Below, piece after piece: positions 23,050 through 36,604 of a stretch of DNA of 60,000 nucleotides. The notes under the pieces are model-generated. The model was not told where the DNA came from and made no database searches. It saw only the letters and a list, made by a program, of their open reading frames with translations. How positions within the stretch are numbered: the first letter of the stretch is position 1; the number at the start of each line of letters is the position of its first letter. A program made the translations under genes and the position numbers. Origin of the DNA: Cryptomeria japonica (taxonomy: Eukaryota > Streptophyta > Pinopsida > Cupressales > Cupressaceae); the NCBI RefSeq assembly GCF_030272615.1, contig NC_081405.1:152504113-152564112 (forward strand), read 5' to 3'.

Positions 23050-25371
23050 ATGGCCTCCCTAGTTAAAGACTCCACCTCCCTGTTGCTGAAAAGACTCTCG
23101 AAGTGGGAGAAAGCTCCACCATGCTAGAAATCACTCATGCCATCTAGCTCACTATTGTCCACCCAATCTTAGAGCTTTTTCCAAGCCCTGCAACTGCAAC
23201 ACATGCTTCCCCTGGTGTTGAGTCAAGTGAGCCCCTTTAAAAGGAACCTGCAAAACCCAAAAGAAAAAGGGCACGCAAGAGTGTTGTTGTAGTTATCTTA
23301 GATGATGACCCATTTGAAGAACCAAGCCCCTCCTTAAAAGCTAGGAATCCTACACCCAAAAGAAGGAGGGTTTCATCCAAGACATTGGTTGCAACATCAT
23401 CTATCGAAGCTCCTCCTGCCATAGAAATCCCTCAAGTCGTAGAAGCAAATGCGTAGGAGGAGGCTACCAAACCAAAGAAAAGAAGGGCTCCCACTAAAAA
23501 GGCCACACCTTCAGTTGCCTAATCAGTTGAACATGCCCCTATTGTAGAAGAGAATTCCCTTGCACAAACCTCAATTCCATCAGTCCTTGCCAAAACTGTA
23601 GAAGAAGTTGCCAAGGAGGTGGATGAAAAATTGGAAGAGATGGAACAAAGAAAGAAAAGGGATACAAGAGGACTGCATCAAGATCTCTTAGAATTGTTCA
23701 AGGGCTCTAATATGCATGGGACCTTCAAGAATGTGTTCTCTGACCAAAAATCCCAATGAAGAAATGGAATTGCCAATGATAGATGTTGGGATATATTCTA
23801 CAACTTTTATGGAAACATAAATAAGACAATCCCAGTGTCAAATCCATGGAATCTCAATTTGTGGAAACTAGTGATTCCAAATGTCTTTGTTGAGCCTATG
23901 TTGATTCGGGAGCTCAGAAAATGCTATCACACTTAGAGCATGACTATAAGAATGGCCAGTGGCCATGTTTTGCTTGATATATTAGGGGGGAATCATTGAA
24001 TGTTTTGACCTAGACAAGAGTTCCCTTAAGGGCATTGACAAGAAGAGGTTGGTTGCAGAGTATGCCACCAAAAGGAACTTTAATAGGGAAAGGGTGTTGC
24101 CCCACTTCATGAAAAGGCTTCATAGGGGAGGCAAAAGTTACATTTTGGATTTCAAAAAGGATCCTTTCAATTTTTTGTCATTTGAGGAATACTTTGCAAA
24201 GACCTACTATGCTCTTTGCTAGGTCTTGGGTGAGGATTGTGGGCTAACTCTAATGCCCATTGAATAAATAATGATGGAAATCAAAATCCAACACTTTGAT
24301 ACAAATGAATTGTATGATTTTTCCATATACATCTAAAAAAAGTTGCATGAGGGGCTTGTGAATGCAAAAGATCCCAAAACTAACTTGAATTTGAAGCATT
24401 ATTCTTTGTTGTGTCATATGATCCTTTTTCAAAATAGGATAGATTGGGATGAATCCTTATAGGTGAAGGTAGTTGAACCTCAAATAGGTGCAATATGGCC
24501 AGTTCAGAGGTGGACTCAAACATGGGATAAGGGGTCAAGATATTCATTTTATAAAGCATTCTTTGATCATTTCATTGTTAGAGTTTTAAGGATGTGGAGT
24601 GTCAGTTTGCCAAGACTTCCAATGGACATAGTAAAAAATTTGAGAATAAGAAGTGCAAAGGCAAGAGACATTGAGTATTCAGAGGGAGCATTCTCCCATA
24701 ACTTTCGTGATTTCTTCTTTTATTCAAATTGTACAATAACAATCTCCTCAAGGTTTGCTTTCATAGAACTAATGTGGTAGCTAATGTGGATGGAAAGGGA
24801 TCAGATAAGGACTGAGAAAAAGGGACAACACCTTCCTTGGATGATTGTATATGATAAATTCAATGTAGGGTGTGACACACTTGAGAAGGTGCAAAACTTT
24901 ATAGTGAATACATATCGGCTCAAGGTGAGTCGAGCAATAAATTTTGACCCCGAGGGATACATCAATTATGCGAGGACCCAAAAGTTAAAGGTGAGAGACT
25001 TTTATCATCATTTTGATGAACGTGAGGATATAATCAGGAATGCCAATCCTCTTGAGTCTATACAAAGAAGACAAAAATGGGAATACTTGAATAAGTTGGA
25101 AAGGGAGAGAAAAGAGGAGGACCCTAGCTTTCAGGGATTTTTGTCTAACATTCAGAATGATTTTACCAAAATGATGTGTAAGATAAGAAATTTTGAAGAA
25201 GTAATTGCAGGTGAACTGGCTCGAAGGCAAGCTCAGCAACTAGATAGGGTACTTGAGGAAAGGCCTGCTGATATTCCCCTTGTTGTTCCCAAGGCAAAGG
25301 GAAAAGCAATTTTGGTTGACGAATCTTCTCAAGATGTCCCTGTTACCTATTTTCACTACAAGCTCAATTAG
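23050..25371 (+). pseudogene. Decayed ORF of unknown function, basic and coiled-coil parts
   Basis: From the ATG at 23050 (MASLVKDSTS) a reading can be followed with stops and at least two frame changes to 25371. The early part has several basic clusters that look like nuclear signals (KPKRKRARK, PKRRR, KPKKRRAPTKK). The middle has long helical text (for example NFNRERVLPHFMKRLHRGGK, then LSFEEYFAKTYYAL and YSLLCHMILFQN). The 3' half from about 24070 stays in one frame with only single stops and ends in a coiled-coil-like, Glu/Arg/Gln-rich stretch (24784-25371). No catalytic motif of a retroelement, transposase or helicase is seen. It may be a gag-like or plant-mobile-domain-like protein carried by an element, but I do not recognise it. 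Confidence 0.55.
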
Positions 25372-28300
25372 GTAGAGCTTTTATGTGTTCATAAACAAGG
25401 GTGCATTTTAGTTCTGCTGAATTGCATTCATGAGCATTTAAAAAGAAATAAAATAAAAGATTACACCATCATATTTCAGTATGTAGATGCATAGGAAATA
25501 GAGAGTACACACTTTTATTGAAAAGAGTAATATTTTTTAAATGAATGTACAATGTCTCACACAAGCCGTGAGCCTAACTGGTGGTGCAAATAAGAAATAA
25601 ACTATAAATTTGTAGATGCAAAACATTAAAGTAAATGCAAATAAAGAATGGTGACTCATCACCGCCTAAATGACGAGCTCTCTTTGAAGTTGCCTTGTAG
25701 CATCTGTAGTCTGTTGCCCAACTTGCATCCAGTTTGTTACCACCTTGCTGCCCCGGAATACCTACATTTGAGAAAATAATGTATTAGAGCAATGAGAGCC
25801 ATAATTCCATATCTGCATAGCACCTACAAACATACAATTTACCCCTCATATGCATCATAACAACTAGAATCTGATTAGGTCAAGGAGACAAATCCCAGAT
25901 CAAATCATTAGGAAGAAATCATATATGCTCATTTTTATCTAACTTGTTTGCTTCATGAGCAAATATAGGAAAATTAATGTTTTGATTTATCAAATTGCAA
26001 CATGTGGGGTTAAAATGTGGCTCCCACAAGGGTTGAGCCCAACAAGTTGCTAGGGGTAGTACATAGTTCACTGTCAAAATGCAATCAAGTAGATGGATAG
26101 AGCAGCTATTAGTCCATAATAAATACATGACAGTGCTATCAAGAATAAGTTACAGTCATAAAGGCAAAAGACAGTTGCTCTGAGATATACTATACATAAA
26201 TCATCACAAGAACTGTTCGTTCAAAATCATGAAGGGGTTTGAGACACTATTTTGTAGTCCACCATGAAAATCCAAAACCTAAGGCAACACACCATTCATT
26301 GCAAAAGAGAAGATGATTGTCCCGGAGAGAGTGAAATGGTGGTGTCAAAGGCATAATTTGACCAAGTGATAAGAGCAACATATAGAGGTTAATGTGAAAA
26401 AGTGAAGAAATGTGCCTATGGAAACAATCATAGCTCAAAGGACAACAATAGTGGTTCATATCACCAAATACCACAAAGGTACAAAGGCATCTTAATTGTT
26501 AGGACAATTCATAGTCCCTATAATAGTGAATAAAGGTAAGACGGGTGATGAATGAATCTACAAGGACAAATCTTTTAAGATAATGAGGTCACAATTTGAG
26601 ATAGTGATGGCAGACCTAGATGAGTAGGTTTCTACATGCCAAAAGATCATTTTGCAGCCTAAGATATCCCACAATTAGAGAGAGAGCTAACACTGCCAAA
26701 TATATTGAACACAAAGGGTTCTAAGGGAGTCATATATTATGGTAGCTTCAAAACAGTGTGCTTAATGATAAAACAACAGTCATACAAGTTTGACAGTATA
26801 TACAAGGAACCACCATTGATCTAACATCTGATACTTAAAAGCCAAGTTGTAGAAGTTGATAAAGAACACTCATATTGATATCATGATCTTTCATCAGTCC
26901 AAAAGATGATGCATTGATAGTAATTGTCCATATAGAACAGTAATAAAAGACAACAACTGACAAAATCAGTTTTCTTAGTCCAAAAAACCAGTGACAAGAC
27001 TAAAGGACAGTCCCATTGAGAAATCCATTTCACAGTGTGTTAATGCCAACACAAGAGGTACGTTTGAAGACTATCTTGATAGTCACTAAGAAACATTTTG
27101 AAAAAAGATATTGTTAAGCCCAATCATAGAGAAACTATCTTTCATCCCCTTGAGGTGTATAGGTGTAGGTGGAAAACAATGATCATAGCTTTTGTCAAGG
27201 ACTATTATTTTGTGAAGGACTACTATTTTGTCAAGTATTAATGCCAAGAAATGAGTGAGCATATCAAGAATCAATAAAAATAATGAGCATATCATAGGCA
27301 AAATCACATCATCAACTCCATGTGAAGACTTACAGTTCATAAGACAGTGAAAAGGAAATGCTTGTGCTTCAATTCAGAGTTCTTTTGAGGTCTCACCCCG
27401 ATTCAAATGCAATCAAAACAGTCATATCATTTTGTGACAAGAAAAAGAGATTGAAAGTAGCTAGGACTTTTTGAGTCCAAAATAGAGATTTTCAAGTGCC
27501 AAAGATTACTCATCAAAGCGGTCTTAGTTTTCTCTATCAATATATGTAAGGGGTGTCATGGTGTGTATAATGCATTCATCATTGAAACAACAAAGGCATG
27601 GAGAGAACTCATAATAGCAGTGAAAAGATAGTTACCCAAAATACAGTGATCAGATATTGGTAGATGACACAAGAAGCCTCCTAGGGGCATAGAAGATGCA
27701 TGAAGAATGCACAGTACAACCAAGGTCTTGAGTTGTCACAATGAACTTTTTGAAAAGCAATCATAGTAGATTTAAGGGATGATCTTGATAATGTACACAT
27801 TCACCAATCCAAAATGAAATGACAACATAAAAGACTAGTGTTAGTAGAGTGCTAAAACCTCCATAGAGCAACCCATATAATCCATGAAGAGCAATGGTTA
27901 CAAAGAAATAGTCATCTTTCAAAGATAGCTTTACAGTGATAGGAGATCAATTCAGCCACAGTCCAATCTCAAGGAAAAAAGCAGTGAATTTTATCCCATA
28001 ATGGAGGTACATCATAATACATAAGGTGCACAAAAGAGTCATACAAAGAATAGACATAGTCTTGAAACTAATTCACAGAGTAGGCATTGATAACTCTATA
28101 CAAGTCCCAAACATGAATAATTTCAGTGTATATAAGAGCTTCACAATCACAAGGATACATGACCTAATGAAATCTTTAGCCCAACATGCATTATCTAGCA
28201 GTGTTTAGAATCAAAGCAACATGGATGAATACTAAAGATTGCAACATGATCATTGAACAAATGAGTAGTATTAGCAACAAAAGATCAAATGTTATAGTCT

Positions 28301-29700
28301 TCTTGAGAGAAACAAATATATAAGGAGTTTAGAGACAATCATCATGTATTTCAAGGATAATCTCATAGTCATTAAGACTCACCAAAGGAGATGTTTATGA
28401 ACACTTGGACAGATTTTATCAACCTCATCACAGTCATCAAGCATCATGGATAGTGAGACATTTGGTAAAGATCACAAGGTAAAGAATGCAATCCTCTTCA
28501 AGAGCCATCATGAAAGTGTCAAACAAACAAGATAATGAGAAACTTCATCAAAGGTGACTGGGAGCAATACTTAAGTATATAGATGGTTTTGAAAATTACA
28601 TTCACAAGATACACAAACAACTTCAAGGATAATAAATAACCAGCGTGCAAGTTTCAAGTTATCAAAAAGACATATTATTGCAACATCATTAAGAAGGAAT
28701 GATAAATAGATCTAGATGAAGGTCAGACACATCCAAGGTTTTGAAAAGGAGACACCAATAATAGAAGGGCAAGGAACTTTTGAGAATGGATTCCTAATGA
28801 AAGTAAGATCAACCCATAGATGACGAGGTTACAGTCATCCTGAAGAATGGTGAAAATCATTTTTATGCTCATCTATATACCTTGGTTATGAGACAAAGAT
28901 ATAGATACTAATGAGTCTTCACAGACACAAATAATGCATTGTTAATGAATGGAGTCAGAGTTTTATAGACATTATACCAGTCATAGAGACCAAGAGTTTT
29001 TGGGGGTATGAACTTTTCCAAAGTATGATAATCATGATCAAAACGCAGTCCTTGGTATCTAGTGATCTTCATAGCAGTATTAAGAAAGTCTGATGATCAC
29101 AACTCTAGAGTAGGGTTTTGAAGGTAAAAATAAGTAGTCGTCGTAACCATGTGACTGCCCAAAAGTCCAAAATAGAGACTCAGCCTTGAATATCCAACAG
29201 ATAATGACATTTATAGCCAACCATAGTCACAAGGCAAAAGACATTCAAGGTTGTAAAAAATGTATGCATACTATAGATTGAGTTAGCAAATACAGTAGTA
29301 GTTACGACTTCAGAGAGAGGATATGAAAGAACAATATAGAGCAAAGAGAAGACAAAGTATCTATGAAGCCTCATCCCTAGCCAATTCGTCAATGAACAAT
29401 GATATCACTTGCAAAGATACAAAATCATTGAAAGTATAGAACAATACCATAGCGCCATCAATGGAGTAGACAATGATCACAAAAAGTGCAATCAACAGAG
29501 CACCTATGAAGAGCCATGCTAGAAAAGAAAGCTTTCACAGTCATAGAGAAGGAAAACTCACCAGATACTACCAACTATTCCAGAAATCCTTGCTTTCAGC
29601 AAACCCTCATGGTGGCCTCTCCACAACACAAAATGAAAATGCCAAGTGAAAAGTGAAAATGAAATGATTTAGGGTTTCTTAGACCTAAATATGCCCAATG
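25372..29700. other. 4.3-kb ORF-poor stretch with recurring words
   Basis: No reading frame with recognisable protein. The plus strand is A-rich and repeats loosely the words ACAGTCAT, TAGTCAT, CAAAAGA and AAGGATAAT, without a clean period. It may be the long untranslated part of the element that carried the ORF at 23050, or another old element. I cannot identify its ends. Confidence 0.4.
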
Positions 29701-30929
29701 AGTAAAATCAAATTCTTATTTCATTAATACCCGTGGGTATTGCTTCAATAGCCATTTTGCAAATATTTGCAAATATCTATAATGTTCATTAAGTGACTTA
29801 TCATATGTCATTAGGTGGTTATATTAGCAATGTAAAAGAGTATTTGTTTAAGTGTTGTTTTATAAGACACTTAATGAATACTTATGCTAAATGTAATAAG
29901 ATGCTAAGTCAAATGGGAATTCTGAAGGAGTTAGACCAAGTGTATAGGTCTAGAGGGATTTTTGCAAATATTTGGAGTTAAAATGGGTGATTTGTCAATT
30001 AATTAGGAGTTCCATTTCAGTTTAATAGTCCAAGTGGTTGAGGTCATGGTCAAAGAGGACTTTGAGAAGTACAACTCCTTGTCACTTTTAGTTTCATCCC
30101 TAATTTTGAGGGATTTTTAGTTGAATCCACTCAAGGAGGTTGTTGTCATTTTGACAACTCTTTTTTGTAGTTTGAAGAGAGTTCTCTTTGAGTTAAGTAA
30201 CTGATTTTGTGGAGGGACTTGAAGGTTGTTGACAACTCATCAGTTTGGAGCCAAAATTCAAATTTGAATTTTGGAAAGCATGTTTGTAAAAGTGATTATT
30301 TTTTCACTCTATCTTGGCTAGTTCTGGAGTTTGTAATTGCGTAGTAGCAGATATTCATGCTCTTGTAACTCATTTCTTATGAGTTTTTTCTAGATTTGTA
30401 ATCCATAAAACTCCTTGTTTTCAATATTGAAGTTGAATTCCTTTCTGATACCTTTTGTCTAAGTGTTATGTTTGTAAGCATTTTGATTAAAATTTTACGA
30501 TTCTTCCATAGAATCCTTCATTTTAACTTAGTTTCTTCAGATGCTTAGTGTTAAAAGTACATATTATAGTGCAGTTTTCTGATTATGTAAGTGTTTCTTT
30601 TGTATTAGAACTGTGAGAACATCATTGTTCTCCTTTTGTGAACATTAGGAAACTGAGCTATCATAAAAATTGTTTATGCAAGCATGTGTATTCAAGTTGT
30701 GTGTCAGAAATAGCTTCATTATCTGAGTATTTTGTGAGGTTTGTAAGCATTTGCAGGTCATTTTCAATCATTGGTGGATCACCTAGCAGTAGTTAATTTT
30801 TAGTTTTATGCATATCTTTCTATCCCTTTTTTAGTCATTTTTCAGTTAATTTTAGGTGATCAAATAGGAAGCCAACCTATAATCCGGAGGTCTACTCTCC
30901 CTATAGGATACCCATAGCCTGAGAGTAGT
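29701..30929 (+). other. T-rich stretch upstream of the second unknown ORF
   Basis: Composition switches from A-rich to T-rich on the plus strand near 29700. No ORF is recognised. It leads into the decayed ORF at 30930 and may be its LTR or 5' leader, but no second copy exists in the window to test this. Confidence 0.35.
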
Positions 30930-32575
30930 CCCATGTTTCATGGGATTGCAGGAATTTCATACTTGCATCAAGTGCAAATCCCTGTGACAACAATCCCCTC
31001 ATAGGTTCCTTTAGAAGAAGAACAACCTATTGCAAGTGTAATTAGAAAAAATGAGAAAGGGAAAGCTAAAATTTCCAATTTTGTAGATGTTATTGATAGG
31101 GAAATGGATACAAGTGTGCCACCACCTTCCCCTCCTCATGAAGCTTACAAAGAAGATGAAGTAGGAGAGGTGTTGATGGAATTGGACTAGGCAATTATCC
31201 CGAGTGTTATCTCAGAGGAGGAGGCTAATGATGCAAGAATAATTACCTCCATGCAATTTATGTCTGATGACAATTCAATCAACACACCTGAATTCAAGTC
31301 CTTCTAGCTAAGGGGAAAGTTGAAGACCTTGTTAGAAGAAGAAATTCAAAATTTTGACAAGAACAATATAAGATGCACCCCCCAAGAAGCAAGGGAGATG
31401 GTTAAAAAGAGTGGCATGTTACTCTTCCTAGGGTGGGATCTTGAAAAGATCTTTGTACTTGACTAGGTGATGAGACAACAAGATCCAGTGTATGCACAAG
31501 AATTTGGAGAGTATGGATCGGGGGTTAGCCCAAGTATCAAGGTATTTGCACTCTAGACCCATGGGTCCCAAACACAACTAAACCCATTATCTTACATGGG
31601 GTCAAGAAAAGGGTAGGGGATGTAGTCATTAGGACCCTAGCTAACACAACATCAGTGGAGGCAACCACTACAACATTCCATGTTGCTTATTTTACAAAGA
31701 TGGCCCATGCAGAAGAAGAAAAGAAACATGAAAATCTCAAGGCATTGCATGTTGCCCTTACTACCGACCATGATAGGCTATATATTGAGAATGTAAGAAT
31801 AAAAGGGGAATTGGAAAAGAGGGATTCAATGTCTATAGTGAAGCCCAAGCCTGAGGAATTGGAAAAATTAAAGGGATATTTACAAAAAGTTGAAGAATAG
31901 GCATAGAAAAAATATTTAGAAATAAGAAAAGCAACAATTTTGCAAATTTCCAGCAGGGTGCTATATAAATTGGATGAGGTCCACACCTCCTATTCTTTGG
32001 TGTCACAACTATGTGGCCAATTGGATGATATTATTTCATTTTTTCAATCTCTTAGGGTCACATGGTTCCTAAGGGCTACAAAACTAAGGGAGATTCTTTT
32101 GGCAATAAAAAATGATCCGAATGAATCCCAAAATGTAGGGGTAATATGGACAAATTACAATCTATTAATAAAAGAGCTCCCCCAAGTGGAAGAAGAAAGA
32201 AAGACATTGGGTGAAAAAATTGAACCATTCAAGGGCTTGCAGGAATGGGACATTCCCACTATTTTGATAGAGGATGGGTAGGTGAAAGAGCTCAATAGGT
32301 GGGAGTAGGATTTCAGGGATGCAATTAATGCAATTTTGGATTTATTGAATAAGGAGCCCAATTAGGAGAACGTATTTCATTTAATCATTGACAAAATCAT
32401 TGATGTGGATTCTCTGTATCATAAGTTTACCTTGGAGGCTACCAGTGTACTTACCTATAAAACAAAAGATGCAATGAACAATTTACAAAATTTGAAATAT
32501 TTTGTTTGGCCTACCGATAAAATTGACATCTAGCACAAGAAAGTATTGTTCGTTGGAAGAAGACCAACCCAAGGA
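30930..32575 (+). pseudogene. Second decayed unknown ORF, coiled-coil rich
   Basis: A plus-strand reading can be followed from about 30930 to about 32570. An early low-complexity acidic/Pro part (VPLEEEQPIASV, VPPPSPPHEAYKEDEVG) precedes MKFMSDDN-like text. Then comes a helical part at 31655-31900 (MAHAEEEKKHENLKALHV) and a second at 31940-32281 (LLAIKNDPNESQNVGV; LPQVEEERKTLGEKIE). Most in-frame stops are TAG in places where Gln or Trp would suit. No known domain is recognised. The Copia element at 32663 inserted about 90 bases beyond its end. The layout (acidic tail, coiled coil) resembles the ORF at 23050-25371, but I cannot show homology by eye. Confidence 0.5.
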
Positions 32576-32657
32576 AGAAGAGTAGTTAATGCTGTGTTCC
32601 ATTTTTGTATTTCCTATTATCCCATTTTCTATGTAGGTTTCTAATTTTGGATGAGTT

Positions 32658-32662
32658 GATTG
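32658..32662. repeat. Target-site duplication GATTG, left copy
   Basis: Identical to 40021-40025 on the other side of the Copia element. Copia integrase makes 5-bp staggered cuts. Confidence 0.9.
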
Positions 32663-34069
32663 TGATAGTATGATGAAAGAACAAGGATCTAGTCAACTAC
32701 TGAGAGGGGGGGGGGTGAATCAATAGATAGAAAAACTGATAAAACTTCACCAATCTCAAAATCAAACTCTCAAAGTAAACTTAGTACTATCAATGCAATA
32801 TCACTGTCAAGATAAAACTGTCAAGCTAAACCGGTTGACTGTTACAACAGATAACAGTAATCAACTTTTAACATACAAACATCCAAATAATTTTACTAAT
32901 ATAAGTAAAACTTCATATTGCTGTCGGTTATCATGACTTATCAAAGTGGATTAAGTAATTAAGAAAATCAACCATAATAAAACATAACCACAAAAACATT
33001 CACTACTTGACATAATATGTTTGACGTGGAAACTCGAATGGGGAAAAACCACGGTGAGATGAGGCTCACAAGAATTCTGAACTCTTCTAAAGTTCACCCT
33101 GTTAGGAGCCAAGCATGTTAAAGCTTTACAAAAATTCTTGTTAAGAACTGATCCTATTAGGGACCACCCGATTAAGGGATTGACTATAATGCCTTGTTAG
33201 AAGCAATACCCTATGAGGAGTAACCTTGGTAAAGGATTTAGAATCCAAGTTAATGGATCACCTTGTTAGAGGATTTGAATAACAACAAGCTTGTTAGAGC
33301 TTATTCAGTTAGGGGATTTCAATCTGCTATAATTGTTAGAAAACAACGAAAGTTTGTTGATCTGTTAGAATAGCACTACACTTGCTTTTTCAAATCCTTT
33401 TCATGCTCTTATCTGCCTTTTACTCAAACTACAGATACATCATTCGGTTCGGCAACCACACACTCAATTCAACTTTTCCAACATTAAAACTAAACAACTC
33501 ATTGACCTTATAAACAAATCAACTAGGTCGGTAACACAACAAAAACCTAATTCTCACAGAGATTACAAACAAGTCAGTTCAAGTATGACCGTTGGATTAC
33601 ATAACAATCTCTACACATCATTCAAGAAAGCCTCGACCGCTCCTGGATCACCGCTTCATCAAACTTAGTAACTCATCACACGCTTTGCATTACATGTAGT
33701 ATACTTGCTCATTCCCAAGACAAAAAACCATTACCTCAATGCGCTAAAATCACTTTGAAACTCTCTTCATAAAATATGCATACGTGTCATAATCATTGCT
33801 GCTCATCATCAGATCATAAACCAATATAACCAATTTGCCAAACTTAATCGGTTAGGGTTTATCAAAACAACAGGTAGGGTTTACTGGTTCAACTCTCCAA
33901 CACTTAGCAATACCGGTTCACTCCACAAACTTACCTACCGGTTACAGTTTCCTTTCACCAGATCTTCCTACTGGTTACAAAATAACATTACAACAACACC
34001 ATTACCTGTTAATTGACATCAATGACAATATAACAAATCATTAATGCAATCTTCATGCAAATGCCAACA
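32663..34069 (-). repeat. 3' LTR of the minus-strand Copia element
   Basis: Reads TGTTGGCATTTGC at its minus-strand start (34069) and ends in a CATCA-type terminus at 32663 with one change. It carries several short words CTAACAAGG / TTGTTAG spaced 40-60 bases apart, and the conserved GTGGTTTTTCCC ... TTTCCACGTCAAA block near 33000-33060. A homopolymer of 11 G lies at about 32706. Confidence 0.9.
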
Positions 34070-34081
34070 ATCTTCCCCTTT
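34070..34081 (-). other. Polypurine tract of the minus-strand Copia element
   Basis: AAAGGGGAAGAT on the minus strand, directly before the 3' LTR. Confidence 0.85.
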
Positions 34082-34444
34082 GGCATTGATGGCAATACAA
34101 ATATCGATACCATTGATTGTTGTGATTATGAATAGGAATCCTAATTTACATTTTACCATGTACTCTCCTTGTCTTCAACTTGTCTTTAGTTTGCCTTCAG
34201 TTACTAGCTGGTTGTACATCTTGCCTTTGTCAGTCATACAATTCTGCTCACAATAATCACATAGTTATTCTCCCCCTTTGACAATAATGCCAAAGTGAAA
34301 ATAAAACATATATTGTAAAACTTCAGTGTTTGGCATAAACAACCTGTAACTTGATGCCCCCCCTATGGAATAACTCCACTTCTACAACAATCCTGCTATA
34401 AAATTCTGCAAGTAGCTCCAGGACTGATGTAATCTACATCATGC

Positions 34445-36604
34445 TCAATTTAACTCATGAAAGGGTACAGCCGCTAGATGACTTCTAAGATACTCAAAGG
34501 TAGTCTTAGGTAGAGGTTTAGTAAAGATATTTGCAAGCTACTCCTTGGTAGAAACATGCTTTAAGATCACATCTTTACTCTGCACTTTTTCCCTCAAGAC
34601 ATGATACTTCAATTCAATGTGCTTGGTTCGTGCATGCAAGACATGGTTCTTTGAAATATTTATGGCATTGATATTGTCACATAAGATCTTTACAGGTTCT
34701 GTAAACTTCATCTTAAAACCTTCCAAAATGTGCCTCATCCAGATAGCTTGGGTACAATTCATAGAAGCTGCAACATACTCAGCTTCAACAGTAGACTGTG
34801 AAATACAACTCTGCTTTTTGCTACTCCATGAAACAAGTCTTCCTGCAAGAAAGAATGCTCCATTAGTTGTGCTTTTCTGGTCATCAACATTACCTGCCCA
34901 ATCTGCATCTGTGTATACCTTCAAATCAAATTTTCCTTCATACGGATACCATAATCCATAGTCAACAGTACCTTTCAAATATCTGAAAATCCTCTTGGTT
35001 TCTATCAAATGTGTTTCCTTTGGATTCTTTTGAAATCTTGCAACTAGACCAACTGCATGAGCTATATCCGGTCTGTTGTGAACAACATAGTGCAATTTTC
35101 CAATCATTTACCTGTATTCTTTCTCATCAATAGATGTGGCCTCATCTTCCTTAGAGAACTTACAACCTGTAACTATTGGTATCCCAACTGGTTTACAGTC
35201 ACTTATACGAAATGTCTTTAATATCTCTTTCACATACCTAGACTATGTGATGAAAATACCACTCTTCATTTGTTGTATTTGCAAACCTATGAATTTTTTT
35301 ATCTCTCCTACTATAGACATTTCAATCTCACTTTTCATTTCATTTGCAAAGTCATTATTCATGTCATCATTTCCTCCAAATATGATATCATCTACAAACA
35401 CTTCACTGACCAATATTTTATCTCCTTCAGATTTGAGATATATGTTGTTGTCTTCATTGGTTCTTTGAAATCCTATCTTCATTAAGTGTGAATGAAGCCT
35501 TTCATACCATGGTCTCGATGCTTTCTTTAATCCATATAATGCCTTATGAAACTTACATACCATGTATTTCTCATCAGTTAAAGCATAACCATCTGACTGC
35601 TCGATGTATAATTCCTATTCCAGTATTCCATTCAAAAATGCAAATTTCACATCCATCTGATATACTTTGAATCCTTTATGAGCTGCAAAAGCCAGTAAAG
35701 TCCCGACACCTTCCAATTTGGCCACTGGTGCAAAAGTATCACCATAATCTTCTCCTTCTTCTTGTGCATGACCTTTGCAAACCAATCTATCTTTGTTGCG
35801 AACTATAAGACCATCCTCATTCAACTTGTTCCTAAAAACCCACTTAGTACCTATCACATTTTTATTTACCAGTTAGGGTACTAGAGTCCATGTGTTGTTC
35901 TTATCAATTTGTTCAAGCTCCTCCTCCATATCTTTAACCCAATGATCATCATCAAAAGCTTCCTTAGCAGTTCTAGGCTCAATAGTGGAGATCATGCAAG
36001 AATTCTCTCTGATTCTTCTTCTGGTCACCACTCTAGCATCCTTATCTCCAATAATCTACTCAGGATTGTGATTGAGTCTGACATACCTCAGAATAACATG
36101 ATCATTATCTTTAGGTTCATCTTCATTATCATCATCTTCTTCTGAATCTACCTATTCCGGTTGAATTGGTACATCAATATTTGCTTTACCAGTTTCAGGT
36201 TTCACAGGTTCTAGTTCCAAAAATAAAATGTAAGGATCTTCATCCCTTTTCTCTACACTGGTTTCCCCTGAGACTTTAGGATACTCATCCACTCGAACAT
36301 CGATACTCTCTTTGATTCTCTATGTCTGGTTGTTAAAACACTTGTAGGCCTTACTCTTGGTGGAATAACCAAGAAATATACCTTCATCACTTTTAGCCTC
36401 AAACTTGCTAATATAGTCACCTCTCTTAATAAAACATTTGCTACCAAATATCTTTAAATAACCAACATTAGGTGATCTACCATACCAGTATTCATAAGGA
36501 GTCTCGTCCTTACCTCTTCTTACCAAAATCCTGTTAATTGTGTAGACAGTTGTGCTGACAAGTTCTCTCCAAAAGGTTTTCGCTATAACTCCTTGTATCA
36601 ACAT
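34445..36604 (-). pseudogene. Copia integrase end, RT and RNase H
   Basis: One minus-strand frame with single stops. The integrase C-terminal part is at 36320-36604 (WYGRSPNVGYLKIFGSKC). The RT begins at 35857 (GTKWVFRNKLNEDG), includes YQMDVKFAFLNG, where the first catalytic Asp sits, and ALYGLKKASRPWYERL. The catalytic FVDDIIFGG follows at about 35420. RNase H has the DADWAGN, E-A-E-Y and D-N motifs between 35107 and 34538. RT copies RNA to DNA and RNase H degrades the template. Catalytic residues look intact, but stops at about 35610, 35240 and 34535, and further ones upstream, prevent a full product. Confidence 0.9.

Noticed and set aside
32700-32712. G homopolymers in the Copia LTRs as a biological signal
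   Set aside because: The two LTRs have interrupted and different G-run lengths; slippage or sequencing error explains them.
35136-35485. Plus-strand ORFs of 71-110 codons across the minus-strand Copia pol
   Set aside because: The minus strand encodes RT with catalytic FVDD; these are antisense shadows.
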